Origin: Streptomyces anulatus
Lineage (GTDB): Bacteria > Actinomycetota > Actinomycetes > Streptomycetales > Streptomycetaceae
Assembly: GCF_000721175.1 (NCBI RefSeq)
Contig: NZ_JOEZ01000032.1
Coordinates: forward strand, 12,148 to 76,147
Length of the DNA stretch: 64,000 nucleotides
Reading direction: 5' to 3'
Shown here: positions 49,459-60,400 of the stretch, piece after piece
Layout: every line of letters begins with the position of its first letter
Numbering within the stretch: the first letter of the stretch is position 1
Program-made: the position numbers and the translations under genes
Notes under the pieces: generated by a model
The model's database searches: none
The model's input: the letters and a program-made list of their open reading frames with translations, nothing else
What the model was told of the DNA's origin: nothing

Positions 49459-50462
49459 CGCGCGGGCGGCTGCTGTGGCCGCTCGTCGCCCTCGCCACCC
49501 TGATCGTTCTCAACATCGCCGTCGAGCCGTCCTTCGTGGAACTCCGGATCCAGGACGGGCACCTCTTCGGCAGCATCGTCGACATCCTGCGCAACGGAGC
49601 GCCGACGCTCCTGATCGCCGTCGGCATGACCCTGGTCATCGCCACCCGCGGCATCGACCTGTCCGTGGGAGCCGTCGCCGCCATCGCCGGCGCGATCGCC
49701 TGCACCTACATATCCGGCGGTGGGGACACGGTCACCGCGGTCCTGCTGGCTCTGAGCGTGTGCGTCCTGCTCGGGCTGTGGAACGGCTTCCTGGTCTCCG
49801 TCCTCGGAATCCAGCCGATCATCGCCACCCTGGTCCTGATGACGGCGGGCCGTGGCGGCGCCATGCTGCTCACCGAAGGCCAGATCATCACCGTCAAGGA
49901 TCCGCTCTACCGGCAGATCGGCTCAGGTTTCCTCATCCTGCCGATCGCGATCCTGATCAGCCTCGCCGTCCTGACGGCAGTCGCCCTCATCACCCGCCGA
50001 ACCGCTTTGGGCATGCTCATCGAAGCCGTGGGGATCAATCCCCGGGCAGGCGAGCTCGCGGGCGTACGCTCACGCACGATCATCTGGACGGTCTACGCCT
50101 TCGCCGGTCTGTGCGCGGGTGTCGCGGGCCTGATGATCAGTTCCAACGTCAACGCCGCCGACGCCAACAGCGCCGGTCTGTGGATCGAGATGGACGCCAT
50201 CCTCGCCGTCGTCATCGGAGGCACCTCGCTCGCCGGGGGCCGGTACTCCCTCGCGGGGACCATGCTGGGCGCCCTCGTCATCCAGACGCTGACCACCACC
50301 GTCTACACCATCGGCGTCCCGACCAACGTCACTCTGGTCTTCAAGGCCGTCGTGGTGATCGCCGTCTGCCTGCTCCAGTCACCCCGCACGACGAAGATGC
50401 TCCGCGCACGCCGTGAGACCGCAGTTCCTACGTCCCGCTCCCAGGAGGTGGCCGCCGGATGA
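49455..50462 (+). CDS. ytfT: YtfT-like sugar ABC permease
   Basis: 335 aa, about nine membrane helices, with the family motif TRGIDLSVGAVAAIAGAIA and GINPRAGELAGV, VIGGTSLAGGRYSLAGT. One of two different permease subunits of the YtfQRT-YjfF importer. It overlaps the ATPase stop and the next start by 4 bases each (ATGA), so the operon is tightly coupled. Confidence 0.9.
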   Translation: MTRGRLLWPLVALATLIVLNIAVEPSFVELRIQDGHLFGSIVDILRNGAPTLLIAVGMTLVIATRGIDLSVGAVAAIAGAIACTYISGGGDTVTAVLLALSVCVLLGLWNGFLVSVLGIQPIIATLVLMTAGRGGAMLLTEGQIITVKDPLYRQIGSGFLILPIAILISLAVLTAVALITRRTALGMLIEAVGINPRAGELAGVRSRTIIWTVYAFAGLCAGVAGLMISSNVNAADANSAGLWIEMDAILAVVIGGTSLAGGRYSLAGTMLGALVIQTLTTTVYTIGVPTNVTLVFKAVVVIAVCLLQSPRTTKMLRARRETAVPTSRSQEVAAG

Positions 50463-51436
50463 GCACCTTGGCTCTTTCCTCCGCGCGCTTTCCCCAGCGT
50501 TTCCTGCCCGTGGTCGCGACCTTCGCGGTGTTCGTGGTCACCTTCGGAGCCGGGTCGGTCCGCTACGAGAACTTCGCTTCGGGACAGGTGGTCGCGAACC
50601 TGTTCGTCGACAACTCCTTCCTCATCGTCCTCGCGGTGGGCATGACCTTCGTCATCCTGACCGGCGGCATCGACCTCTCCGTCGGCGCGGTTGCCGCCCT
50701 CTCGACCATGATCGCCGCGTCCACCCTCAACGCGGGCTGGCCTCCGCTGCTTTCGGTCATCACTGTCCTCGGATCAGGCGCCACCCTGGGTCTGCTCATG
50801 GGCCTGGTCATCCACCACTTCGAAGTCCAGCCCTTCATCGTCACGCTCGCAGGCATGTTCTTGGCCCGCGGGCTGTGCTTCCTCATCAGTGTCGAGTCGG
50901 TCTCCATCACCGAGCCCGCGTTCCGTGAGTTCGCGAGCGGGGCCATCACCCTGCCGGGCGACATCACACTGACCTACAGCGTCGTGATCGCGCTGGCCGT
51001 GGTCCTGGCCGCCCTGTACGTCCTGCACCTGACGCGCTTCGGCCGGACCGTCTACGCGGTGGGCGGCAGTGAGTCCTCGGCTCGCCTGATGGGCTTGGCC
51101 ACCAGCCGGGCCAAGGTCGGCGTCTATGTGGTGAGCGGCTTCTGCTCCGCGCTGGGCGGCCTGCTCTTCAGCCTCTACATGCTCTCCGGCTATGGTCTGC
51201 ACGCCGTCGGCATGGAACTTGACGTCATCGCAGCCGTCGTCATAGGAGGGACCCTCCTCGCAGGCGGGACCGGCTACCTGCTGGGCTCAGTGGTGGGGGT
51301 GCTGGTCCTCGGCACCGTGCAGTCGTTGATCTCCTTCGAAGGCACCCTCAGTTCCTGGTGGACGAAGATCGTCATCGGCGCGCTCCTGCTCGCCTTCATC
51401 GTGCTCCAGCGTCTGATCGTCCGCCGGCAGGCCTGA
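50459..51436 (+). CDS. yjfF: YjfF-like sugar ABC permease
   Basis: 325 aa, about nine membrane helices, motif TGGIDLSVGAVAALSTMIAA and VVIGGTLLAGGTGYLLGS. Second permease of the furanose importer and last gene of the operon. The heterodimeric permease distinguishes this type from the ChvE-GguAB transporter, which has one permease. Confidence 0.9.
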   Translation: MSTLALSSARFPQRFLPVVATFAVFVVTFGAGSVRYENFASGQVVANLFVDNSFLIVLAVGMTFVILTGGIDLSVGAVAALSTMIAASTLNAGWPPLLSVITVLGSGATLGLLMGLVIHHFEVQPFIVTLAGMFLARGLCFLISVESVSITEPAFREFASGAITLPGDITLTYSVVIALAVVLAALYVLHLTRFGRTVYAVGGSESSARLMGLATSRAKVGVYVVSGFCSALGGLLFSLYMLSGYGLHAVGMELDVIAAVVIGGTLLAGGTGYLLGSVVGVLVLGTVQSLISFEGTLSSWWTKIVIGALLLAFIVLQRLIVRRQA

Positions 51437-51751
51437 GCCAGAGGCTGGTCGACACGTCTGCGGCCCGTCAGGCCCCCGTGCACAACGCCATCAGCGGCGG
51501 AGTTCGGCACGGCCCGGTGATTCAGGCAGGTGATTCAGGCAGGCCAGATCACCGGGCTCGCATCCCATGTCCACAGCCCCGGCCTCCCACTCCAGGACTG
51601 AGATGGGTCAGCAATGAGATTCTTTCGGCCGGTTCGAGGATCGCCACGCATGGCACGGGGTGCGTCGGTGGCAGAAGGTGCGCCACGCCAATCGGAGTTC
51701 CTGTGACGGGCCGGCCGACGCGCAGGTCGGGTCGGCCGGTCGTGCAGGGCC
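51437..51751. other. Convergent gap after yjfF-like gene
   Basis: 315 bp between convergent genes. It contains a short tandem repeat (ggtgattcaggca twice, near 51518-51543). No gene and no convincing terminator was seen. Confidence 0.5.
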
Positions 51752-53610
<1,859 letters not shown>

Positions 53611-53647
53611 GTTGCAGATGTCCTTTCGGTGGTTGACGGTCGCGGTG

Positions 53648-54202
53648 TCAGCCGCGCCAGACCTTCACGTACGTGACAGCATCGTTGAGGGCGTCGCCGA
53701 CATACGGGACCTGCCCGGTGAACGAGCCGTTGCCGCGCGGGCCACTGAGGTACGACTTGGTGCAGCCGCCCATCACCTGGAAGGACGTCAGGTTGTTCGA
53801 CCACCACGTGCTCGGCGTGAAGCTGTAACCGGTCGCGTCGCACGGGCCGTCGTAACCGTAGATGCGGTCGTACACACCGCCGTAGTCACTGTGCTCCGAC
53901 CAGAGCATGAGCTGGGTTGCAGCGGCCGGTGCCGCCCGCTCGGCGCGTCCGTCCGCGTCGAAACCCGAGAAGCAGGTACGTGAGCGGACGGTCGATTCCC
54001 CCTCGCTGCGCTCGACCCCGTTCAGGACGGTGACGCAGTGTGTGGCTCCCGTCCTTTGCTCGGCGGCCGTCGCGGCGGGCGCCGCGCCCCCCAGACAGCT
54101 GGTGGCGCAGACCCCGGCGGCGAGCAGCGCCCGGTGGCGACGGTGGGCCGACGGCTGTGCGTCGACGGACGAGGCTCTTTCCGCTGGTGTCTTTCCGAAC
54201 AT
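53648..54202 (-). CDS. Secreted beta/gamma-crystallin-like (peptidase inhibitor I36-like) protein
   Basis: 184 aa from ATG 54202, with GGGGAG seven bases upstream and a signal sequence (about 20-50). The C-terminal half has LMLWSEHSDYGG, WSNNLTSFQVMGGCTKSYLS and DAVTYVKVW, the strand pattern of single-domain crystallin-fold proteins such as the Streptomyces metalloproteinase inhibitor family. Four cysteines are present. Its role as an inhibitor is only a family-based suggestion. It is divergent from the LuxR regulator 155 bp away. Confidence 0.7.
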   Translation of the reverse strand: MFGKTPAERASSVDAQPSAHRRHRALLAAGVCATSCLGGAAPAATAAEQRTGATHCVTVLNGVERSEGESTVRSRTCFSGFDADGRAERAAPAAATQLMLWSEHSDYGGVYDRIYGYDGPCDATGYSFTPSTWWSNNLTSFQVMGGCTKSYLSGPRGNGSFTGQVPYVGDALNDAVTYVKVWRG

Positions 54203-54356
54203 GTGCGATCTCCCCGTGTGTCCGGCGGACCCCGTGGTCCACCCGGAGCCGATGGTGCCGGGAGCACTCCGTGCCGAGCTATGGGGAGAAGTGCGTATGG
54301 ACAACGGCGGGTTACGGTGAAAGGGCACACTCACGGAGACGCCGGGGGAAGTCGTC

Positions 54357-55193
54357 ATGCCGGATCGGTACGCACGCATGCTGGACTTGGCAGTCGAGGT
54401 GATGAGCACCGAGGCCCCTGAGTTCGTCTGGCCCTTGCTCACCGAGGAACTGCTCACGGCACTCGACGGGGAGCTGATCGTCGTCAAGGAGGTGCCCTGG
54501 ACACGTGACCAGGGCAGCGTGGTGATCCGGTCCCCAGGACCTCTGCCGGAAGTCGGCTTCGGTGACGACTCGGTGCAGGCTCACATCCGTTCGGGGTACC
54601 CCTTCATCGACCGCTACGGGGCCAGCGCCGACTGGACGCCGCAGAGCGCCGCACGTGTGGTGGGGGCGCGGACCTGGCAGAACAGTCCGACCGCCGACGC
54701 TCTCCACCAAGCGTTCGGGACACGGCACGTGTTCGGCCTGCCGCTGCCGGGCAGGGGACCGCACGTCAGCGGATTCTTGGTGCACCGGTCCGGCGGCGAC
54801 TTCTCCCGGCACGATGAGCGCTACGCCGCACGCGTCCAGCCACTGCTCAAGGCCGCGACGGCCCACCGGTCCCTCCTGATGGCGCTGCGCGAGTCCTCCG
54901 GCAGCAATCGCAGGCGGCAGGCCAACCACGCCTTGGCGACGCCACTGACCCCGCGCGAGACAAACGTGCTGCACCTGCTGGCCACGGGGCTCACCGCCGA
55001 GGTGATCGGACGCAGGCTGGGCATCTCGCCGCGCACCGTCCACAAGCACCTGAACGCGCTGTACCGGAAGCTCGGGGCCGCGGACCGGCTCAGCGCGGTG
55101 CTGCGTGCCCAGGACACGGGCCTGCTTCCCGGGACGTCCAGGCCGTCCGGCGCACACCCCGGCCCGGGCTCGGCCGGCTCGCGTTCCCGGTAG
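54357..55193 (+). CDS. LuxR-family transcriptional regulator
   Basis: 278 aa from ATG 54357 after GGGGGAA. The N-terminal 180 residues look like a GAF/PAS-type sensor without recognisable ligand motifs; residues about 198-252 form a GerE helix-turn-helix (TPRETNVLHLLATGLTAEVI, GRRLGISPRTVHKHLNALYR). No receiver domain is present, so it is not a classical response regulator. It may control the divergent secreted-protein genes. Confidence 0.87.
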   Translation: MPDRYARMLDLAVEVMSTEAPEFVWPLLTEELLTALDGELIVVKEVPWTRDQGSVVIRSPGPLPEVGFGDDSVQAHIRSGYPFIDRYGASADWTPQSAARVVGARTWQNSPTADALHQAFGTRHVFGLPLPGRGPHVSGFLVHRSGGDFSRHDERYAARVQPLLKAATAHRSLLMALRESSGSNRRRQANHALATPLTPRETNVLHLLATGLTAEVIGRRLGISPRTVHKHLNALYRKLGAADRLSAVLRAQDTGLLPGTSRPSGAHPGPGSAGSRSR

Positions 55194-55614
55194 ACGGGAA
55201 GCCCTCTGTCCACCTGCCTCGCGCTCGCCACCGGCAGGAACAGGGGCGTATGCGCAAGCCGTACCACCGCTGCTGGAAGCGGGCCGAGGCCATCGGCTTC
55301 ATCCGTGACCCGTGACCGCTCCGTCGGCAGCTCCGCCCCGGCCAGGAACGATGCCCCTGACCGGTCACGTTGAGCGTCCCTCGATGCCAGGGTGGCCGAC
55401 TACCGGGCTGTACTGCGGGCCCGTCCCCGACGGCCGAGTCGGCGCAGCGTTCGGCGAGTTCGAGGAGCACGGTCTGCGCCATGCGTCCCGCGGTCGTCGT
55501 CACCTTCACCGAGATCCAGCCGCTCCGCCCGACGAATATGGGAACGGCGCCTCCCCTCGGCCCGCAGGTGGGCCGACAGGAACCCACCCCTCGTACCCGG
55601 CGTCCTCGTCGGGC
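55194..55614. other. Non-coding gap
   Basis: 421 bp between the LuxR gene and the SRPBCC gene. A 21-codon frame at 55249-55314 (MRKPYHRCWKRAEAIGFIRD) could be an integrase-like scrap but is too short to support. No other signal was seen. Confidence 0.45.
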
Positions 55615-56124
55615 TCAGCCGAACATGTCGAGGTAGTGCTGTTCGTGGGCCGGGTGGTAGTCGCCGAAACCGACGGATGCCGGGTCACCGCCGGTCTCGG
55701 CGACGACGAGCCGGTCGAGGTAGTAGTCCCAGCCGGGGCCGACTCCGCCCGCCATCGCCGGGTCGTCGCCGACGGACTGGGTGAAGGTGAGCGTGGTGGT
55801 GCCCTCGTGCTCGACGAGCGTGAGAGTCATGTGCCAGCTGAGTTCCTGGCCGGGCACCTGCGACGTGAGGACCAGACGGTGGGGGGCCTGGCACTCCTGG
55901 ATGGTGAGGAGCTCGGCCTGGTGCTCGTCGCCCTCGTAGAGCATCCGGAAGTCGACCGAGCCGGTCGACGGGTCGCCGGTCCATTCGCCGATCCATCGGG
56001 CCAGACGGTCCGACTCGGTGACCGCCGCCCACACGTCCTTGATGCAGGCCCGGAAGGTGCGGTCGAAGGCGATGCTGTCCAGGCCGTCGATGGTCACGCG
56101 ACGCCCGGTGGGGGTGCTGGTCAT
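55615..56124 (-). CDS. SRPBCC (AHSA1-like) protein
   Basis: 169 aa. Start region DGLDSIAFDRTFRACIKDVW, WTESDRLARWIGEW-like helix, and ending HPAHEQHYLDMFG show the START/AHSA1 lipid-binding-like fold. In actinomycetes such proteins are commonly encoded with ArsR regulators and may be small-molecule binding or resistance proteins. ATG 56124 overlaps the ArsR stop (ATGA), so both are co-translated. Confidence 0.88.
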   Translation of the reverse strand: MTSTPTGRRVTIDGLDSIAFDRTFRACIKDVWAAVTESDRLARWIGEWTGDPSTGSVDFRMLYEGDEHQAELLTIQECQAPHRLVLTSQVPGQELSWHMTLTLVEHEGTTTLTFTQSVGDDPAMAGGVGPGWDYYLDRLVVAETGGDPASVGFGDYHPAHEQHYLDMFG

Positions 56125-56498
56125 GCGGATTCCTCCTGAGGTCTTCCGGTACCGGGAGCGGCGTCGGTGCCGGCCCGGCGGTCGTGGACGGTTCTGCGCA
56201 CCTCCAGGTCAAGCGCGTCGAAGGCGCTCTCAGGGATCGGCAGGCGGCGCTCGGCGAGCTCGTCGAGCAGCGCGCGGACCGGGGCGAGGCCCGGGCGGGC
56301 GAGCACGTAGTGGCGCTCGCGACCACGGTCCTCGACCGTGACCAGCCCCGCCTCGGCAAGCAGTCGCAGATGCCTGCTCACCGCGGGCCGACTGATCGGA
56401 TACCGCGCCGCGAGGTCGACCACTCTGGCCGGGCCGGAGGCGAGGACGCGCAGCAGGTCACGGCGTACGGGGTCAGCCAGGGCGACGAACGGATCCAC
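56121..56498 (-). CDS. ArsR-family regulator
   Basis: 125 aa winged helix-turn-helix (LADPVRRDLLRVLASGPARV, YPISRPAVSRHLRLLAEAGL, then a wing with EDRGRERHYVL). No metal-binding CxC is seen, so it is likely of the non-metal SRPBCC-associated type. It starts at GTG 56498; the AAGGAG directly abuts the start, and a strong palindrome 6-29 bp upstream should be its autoregulatory site. Confidence 0.9.
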   Translation of the reverse strand: MDPFVALADPVRRDLLRVLASGPARVVDLAARYPISRPAVSRHLRLLAEAGLVTVEDRGRERHYVLARPGLAPVRALLDELAERRLPIPESAFDALDLEVRRTVHDRRAGTDAAPGTGRPQEESA

Positions 56499-56503
56499 TC
56501 CTT

Positions 56504-56527
56504 ATTGGTAACTTATTGGTTACCAAT
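56504..56527. promoter_or_regulatory. ArsR-type operator
   Basis: Perfect inverted repeat ATTGGTAAC-n6-GTTACCAAT just upstream of the ArsR start. The AT-rich palindrome stands out in this GC-rich region and is the expected site of the dimeric ArsR repressor. Confidence 0.82.
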
Positions 56528-56870
56528 GAGCAAGTCCTCGGCTCCACGGTCACAGGATTCCCAGAACGGAAAGCGGTAGGGCTGACGGCGACGCCCGGAC
56601 GTCACGCGCCGGGCCTGCCGCGCGGCCCGCTGCCACAGGCCGTGGGGGCATGCTCGACTTCGGCCCCGAAGGTCGCGCTCGTACGGGAAGGTGAATCGCT
56701 TGGCGAGGAAACTCTCCAGCAGATGGCCCCCGGGCGCGGCCGGCTGAACGGTCCGCCCGGCGCCTTTCTGGCCGTCGAGCTGCACGACGGACTCCCGCAC
56801 CACGCAGGCAGCGTCCGCACCGGTCGGCTATCGGCGGACAGCACTCCTCTCGTCGGCGTTCGGGGGTTGA
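56528..56870. other. Non-coding gap beside IS fragments
   Basis: 343 bp; no recognisable gene. It could be the eroded remainder of the IS1380-like element, but I see no similarity to the transposase C-terminus in any frame. Confidence 0.4.
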
Positions 56871-57217
56871 TCAGCCCAGGAAGCCCAACCGCACCGGGAC
56901 CTTCAGCACGTGTTCGTGGATCGCTTCGGTGACCGCCATGCCGACCGAATAGGACAGCCATCGTCCTCGCCTGGTGAGCCAGGACACGAAGTCGTGGGTG
57001 CCGCCTGCGGAGTCCGTGCGGATCAGCGTCTGCCGTCCGCGCCGGTACTTCTTCGGCAGCTGAGCGAGGGCAAGGCGGGTGGTGGTGATGTGGTCGGCGG
57101 CCGTGTTCGAGCCCCCGTTCCCCGGCCTGAGGAGGGCCGCGACCGGCTCGCCGGTTCCGCCCGGGCCGTGGTCGACGAAGGCCGTCGACGGATGGTGGCC
57201 GTAGGTCTTCGCCCCCG
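56871..57217 (-). mobile_element. IS1380-like transposase fragment
   Basis: The segment contains AALLRPGNGGSNTAADHI, LIRTDSAGGTHDFVSWLTRR and YSVGMAVTEAIHEHVLKVP, the conserved core of IS1380-family transposases, with the DSAGGTH catalytic-Asp region. Both ends are missing: it has no own start (it joins an IS3-like fragment) and ends soon after the core. Non-functional. Confidence 0.8.
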
Positions 57218-57249
57218 CCCGCGTCACGGCGTCCGGGCACGGCCTCTGA

Positions 57250-57432
57250 GTCGTCCTTGCAGACCCACGTCCGCAGCGACTCCGCGGTGATGCCGAGATC
57301 CGCGGCCACCGCCGCGTACGTCCGCTTGCCGGCCGCAGCGCGGTAGAGCGCGACGGCATCCTTCCTGAACTCCTCCGGATACGGAGACTTGCGTCCGACC
57401 TGGACATCCCTCCCTGAACCATCAAGATCCAT
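57250..57432 (-). mobile_element. IS3-like OrfA (transposase helix-turn-helix) fragment
   Basis: ATG 57432 begins a short IS3-type OrfA with PYPEEFRKDAVALYR and YAAVAADLGITAESLRTWV, the DNA-binding helix-turn-helix. The similarity stops after about 60 codons, where the IS1380-like fragment begins in another frame. No OrfB is present. Confidence 0.75.
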
Positions 57433-57475
57433 TGTCAGGGTGTCCAGACCAGAGGATCACCCTCAGCCCGCCCGC

Positions 57476-60400
57476 TCACCCCCGCCAGATCCGCTCGATC
57501 TCCGCGAACTCGGCGGCGTACGCGCCCTCTGGTAGGGCCTCACGTAGGTGGGGAAGGTCGGTCGGACGCAGCAGGCCGACGGCTCCCGGCAGAAGGGCTG
57601 CCAGAATGCGGGCGGCGTGCTCGGTCAGCCAGTCGGTGAGGCCCAGGTCGGCAGCCGTGCGGAGCACAGCTACGAGCGAGGCGGGGTGACGGGCTGCGGT
57701 CCAGTTCAGATTGAGGTCCTTGAAGATATCGTCGAAGAGTCCTGCGGCCGTCCTCGCGTAGGGCATGGCAAACCACTCCCAGGCACTGCTGGAGAGGCCC
57801 GCCTGAGTCAGGACCAGTAGAGGTCGTATCTCGCGTCTGGACCCGAGCAACTCGTGCAGCGCCGCAAGATTCTCCACCAGCTCGAAGCCCTGTCTCCCCA
57901 CTGCCCGGTGCGTGCATTCGAAGAGTGCGATTTCGGTGGCGAAGGGAAGGGAGGGCAGAAGATGCAGGCAGTCCCGCAGCCGGTGGAACACGTCCGCGAG
58001 TACCGTATCGGGCAGCGCAGGCAGATCGTGGACCAGTTGGCGGAGCACGATGTCCACCGCGCGGGCGATCTCGTCCTTCGAGGTCAACTCGTGGATGCCG
58101 GTCAGACATCGCGAATAGAGCTCGGGCAGCTGTTGCGCGTTCCTCCCTCTGGCCACGAGGGCGATGAGCGTCTGCGCCACTGACCGGACGGTGCGCTGCT
58201 CGTCCGCGAAATACGTCTGCAGACTACCGGGAATCTCCTGCCACAGCGGGAAGGCGGCATGCAGGAGAAGATCGGCATCGGCGTCGCCGGCGAACCTGAT
58301 TCGTGCGACGACATTCGCCGCACTCCTGCCCGTCCCCGCCCCTCCTCCGGACAGGTCGCGTAACGCTGCCGACGTGCCGAAGTGGTGGTCAACGGGCGGA
58401 GCCGGGCGAATGCCGATCCACACGTCCGGCCGCGCTTCGTCTGCTTCGATCGCGGGCCTCGAGCGACGCTCCACCCCGAGCGCTGAGGAGTAGCTCTTCC
58501 ATGACTCCTCGGACAGTTGAGACCGCCACAGCATCGCGCACCGTCGCCATCCATCCATCAGGTCCACGGTCTGCAGGAAGTGCGAAGCGTATGTGCCGTC
58601 GTCATCTCCGGCCAAGGCACCGATCAGTACGAGGTTCGCCTGGCAGACCGCGCTGCGGTAGGTCCGGGTCGTGGCGATCGGTCGATACTCGCTTTGGTCC
58701 CGCTCGATATCGCGTTCAACCGTACGGAACAGACGACCGAGCAGGGTTGGCAGATGTTCCCGCAGGTCTGCGGGCCAGTCCGCGAGCATGTCCCGGAGGT
58801 TGTCCACGACTTGGGCGCGGTCGGTGAGCGGTACGAAGGACAACAGGTCATAGCACTCTGCGTCGTCGACCGGAGCCGACGTCGAGGCGTCGACCTGGGT
58901 GGAGGCCACGGCCAGCTGTCTCAGTGTCCGGTCGATCATGCGGGCCGTGAGGTGTTCGCCGAAGGTGGCATGCATGAACTCGTAACTGCTCAACCGCTCT
59001 CCGGCGACGACGGCCTGGGCTTCGTGCACGAAGAAGAACCGGCCGAAGAGCAGTGCCGGGTCCATGGCAGCCCGGCTATGAGCGGTGGCACCGAGAGCAC
59101 GAAGATCCAGGCCGACGTCCACTCCGCTGATCGCCTGGCTGCCGCGGTGAAACATGCCGACGGCAATGATGGACAGTCGGTGGAGTTCGTCCTCAACCGC
59201 CGCAGCCACATCCCCCGGGGGCAGCGGACCGTCCTTGTCGACTTGGCGACGGGCGAAGTCCGTGAGGAGACGGTCGTACAGATCTGTCCGGCTGATGTCA
59301 TCGTCACGCAACCGGTGAAGCGCGTTGTCCGTCGAGTCGTACAGCGCCAGCATGAGCAGCAGCAGGGGTTGCGCGGCGAGGTCCTGGTGGGGCCAGACCG
59401 CATCGAGCGTCAGCGGGCGCAGGCCGTGGCGGGCGAAGTAACCGGCGTTCGCGCGGTTCCAGGCGTCGAGCCAACGTTCCGTCTCCGCCAGGCCGAACGG
59501 CTCCAGACGAAGTACGTGGCTACCTCCGGGAATCTGGGCGCGGTCCGCAACCACGGTGCGGCTCGTCACGATCACCATGAGCGGGCGGCCGAGACCCGCC
59601 TCGCGCTTTTGCAATGCCTCGATCTCTTGCAGGTATCCCCACATCCGCGCGGAATCGAGCCGGTGGGCTCCCGCTTGGAGCAGCTCGTCGAAACCGTCCA
59701 GCAGAACGACCGGCAGGACGTCAGGTTCCCTTTCGTACCAGTCCGCCCAGGTCACCGACCGACCGGTCACCTTGCGCAACGCGCGTTCGAGCTGCTCCTG
59801 CAGGTCGGCCTGGGCCGACGCCCGCCGCAACTCGACGCGAACCGTGCGGAACTCCCGGGCCGGTAGCCGGGCGGCCAGAAGTCGGGTGAGCAGGGACTTG
59901 CCGGCTCCGGGGTCACCCAGTACGACAAGGGGCGCCAGAAGTGCCGAAAGGCTCAGGAGGAACGTTGCGAGGAAGTCCTCGATGCTCTCGTGCACGGGCT
60001 GCGACAACCACCAGCCCTCCGACGCGAGCTCGCCCTGTCTTCTCCGTTTCGGAACAGCCAGACGGAAACGTGGATTCACATAGCCCTCACTCAGGATGGG
60101 CAGTTGTGGGCCCGGCGATTCGAACGCGGTGATCGGGTCCAGTAGTTCCAGGGCTATCCCCGGCGAGACGCCACCGTCGTCCGCGTGCGTTTCGAAGGCC
60201 CGGCCCAGGCCGGCCAGCCCCATGCCATTCAGGCGGGCACCGTCCGCGCCCGGGGCGACACCTTGCAGGCCTGCCGCGAGGGAGAACTCGGGGCAGGCGG
60301 AGGCCAGTGGAGACGCGAGCCGCTGGTAGTGGCTGAATATCCCAGAGGCGTCTTCAGCGACGATCGCGTCCTTGAACTCGGCCAACGGGGAGCGGTAGGC

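Noticed and set aside
55249..55314. 21-codon integrase-like scrap
   Set aside because: Too short to support similarity to tyrosine recombinases; no attachment site or tRNA nearby.
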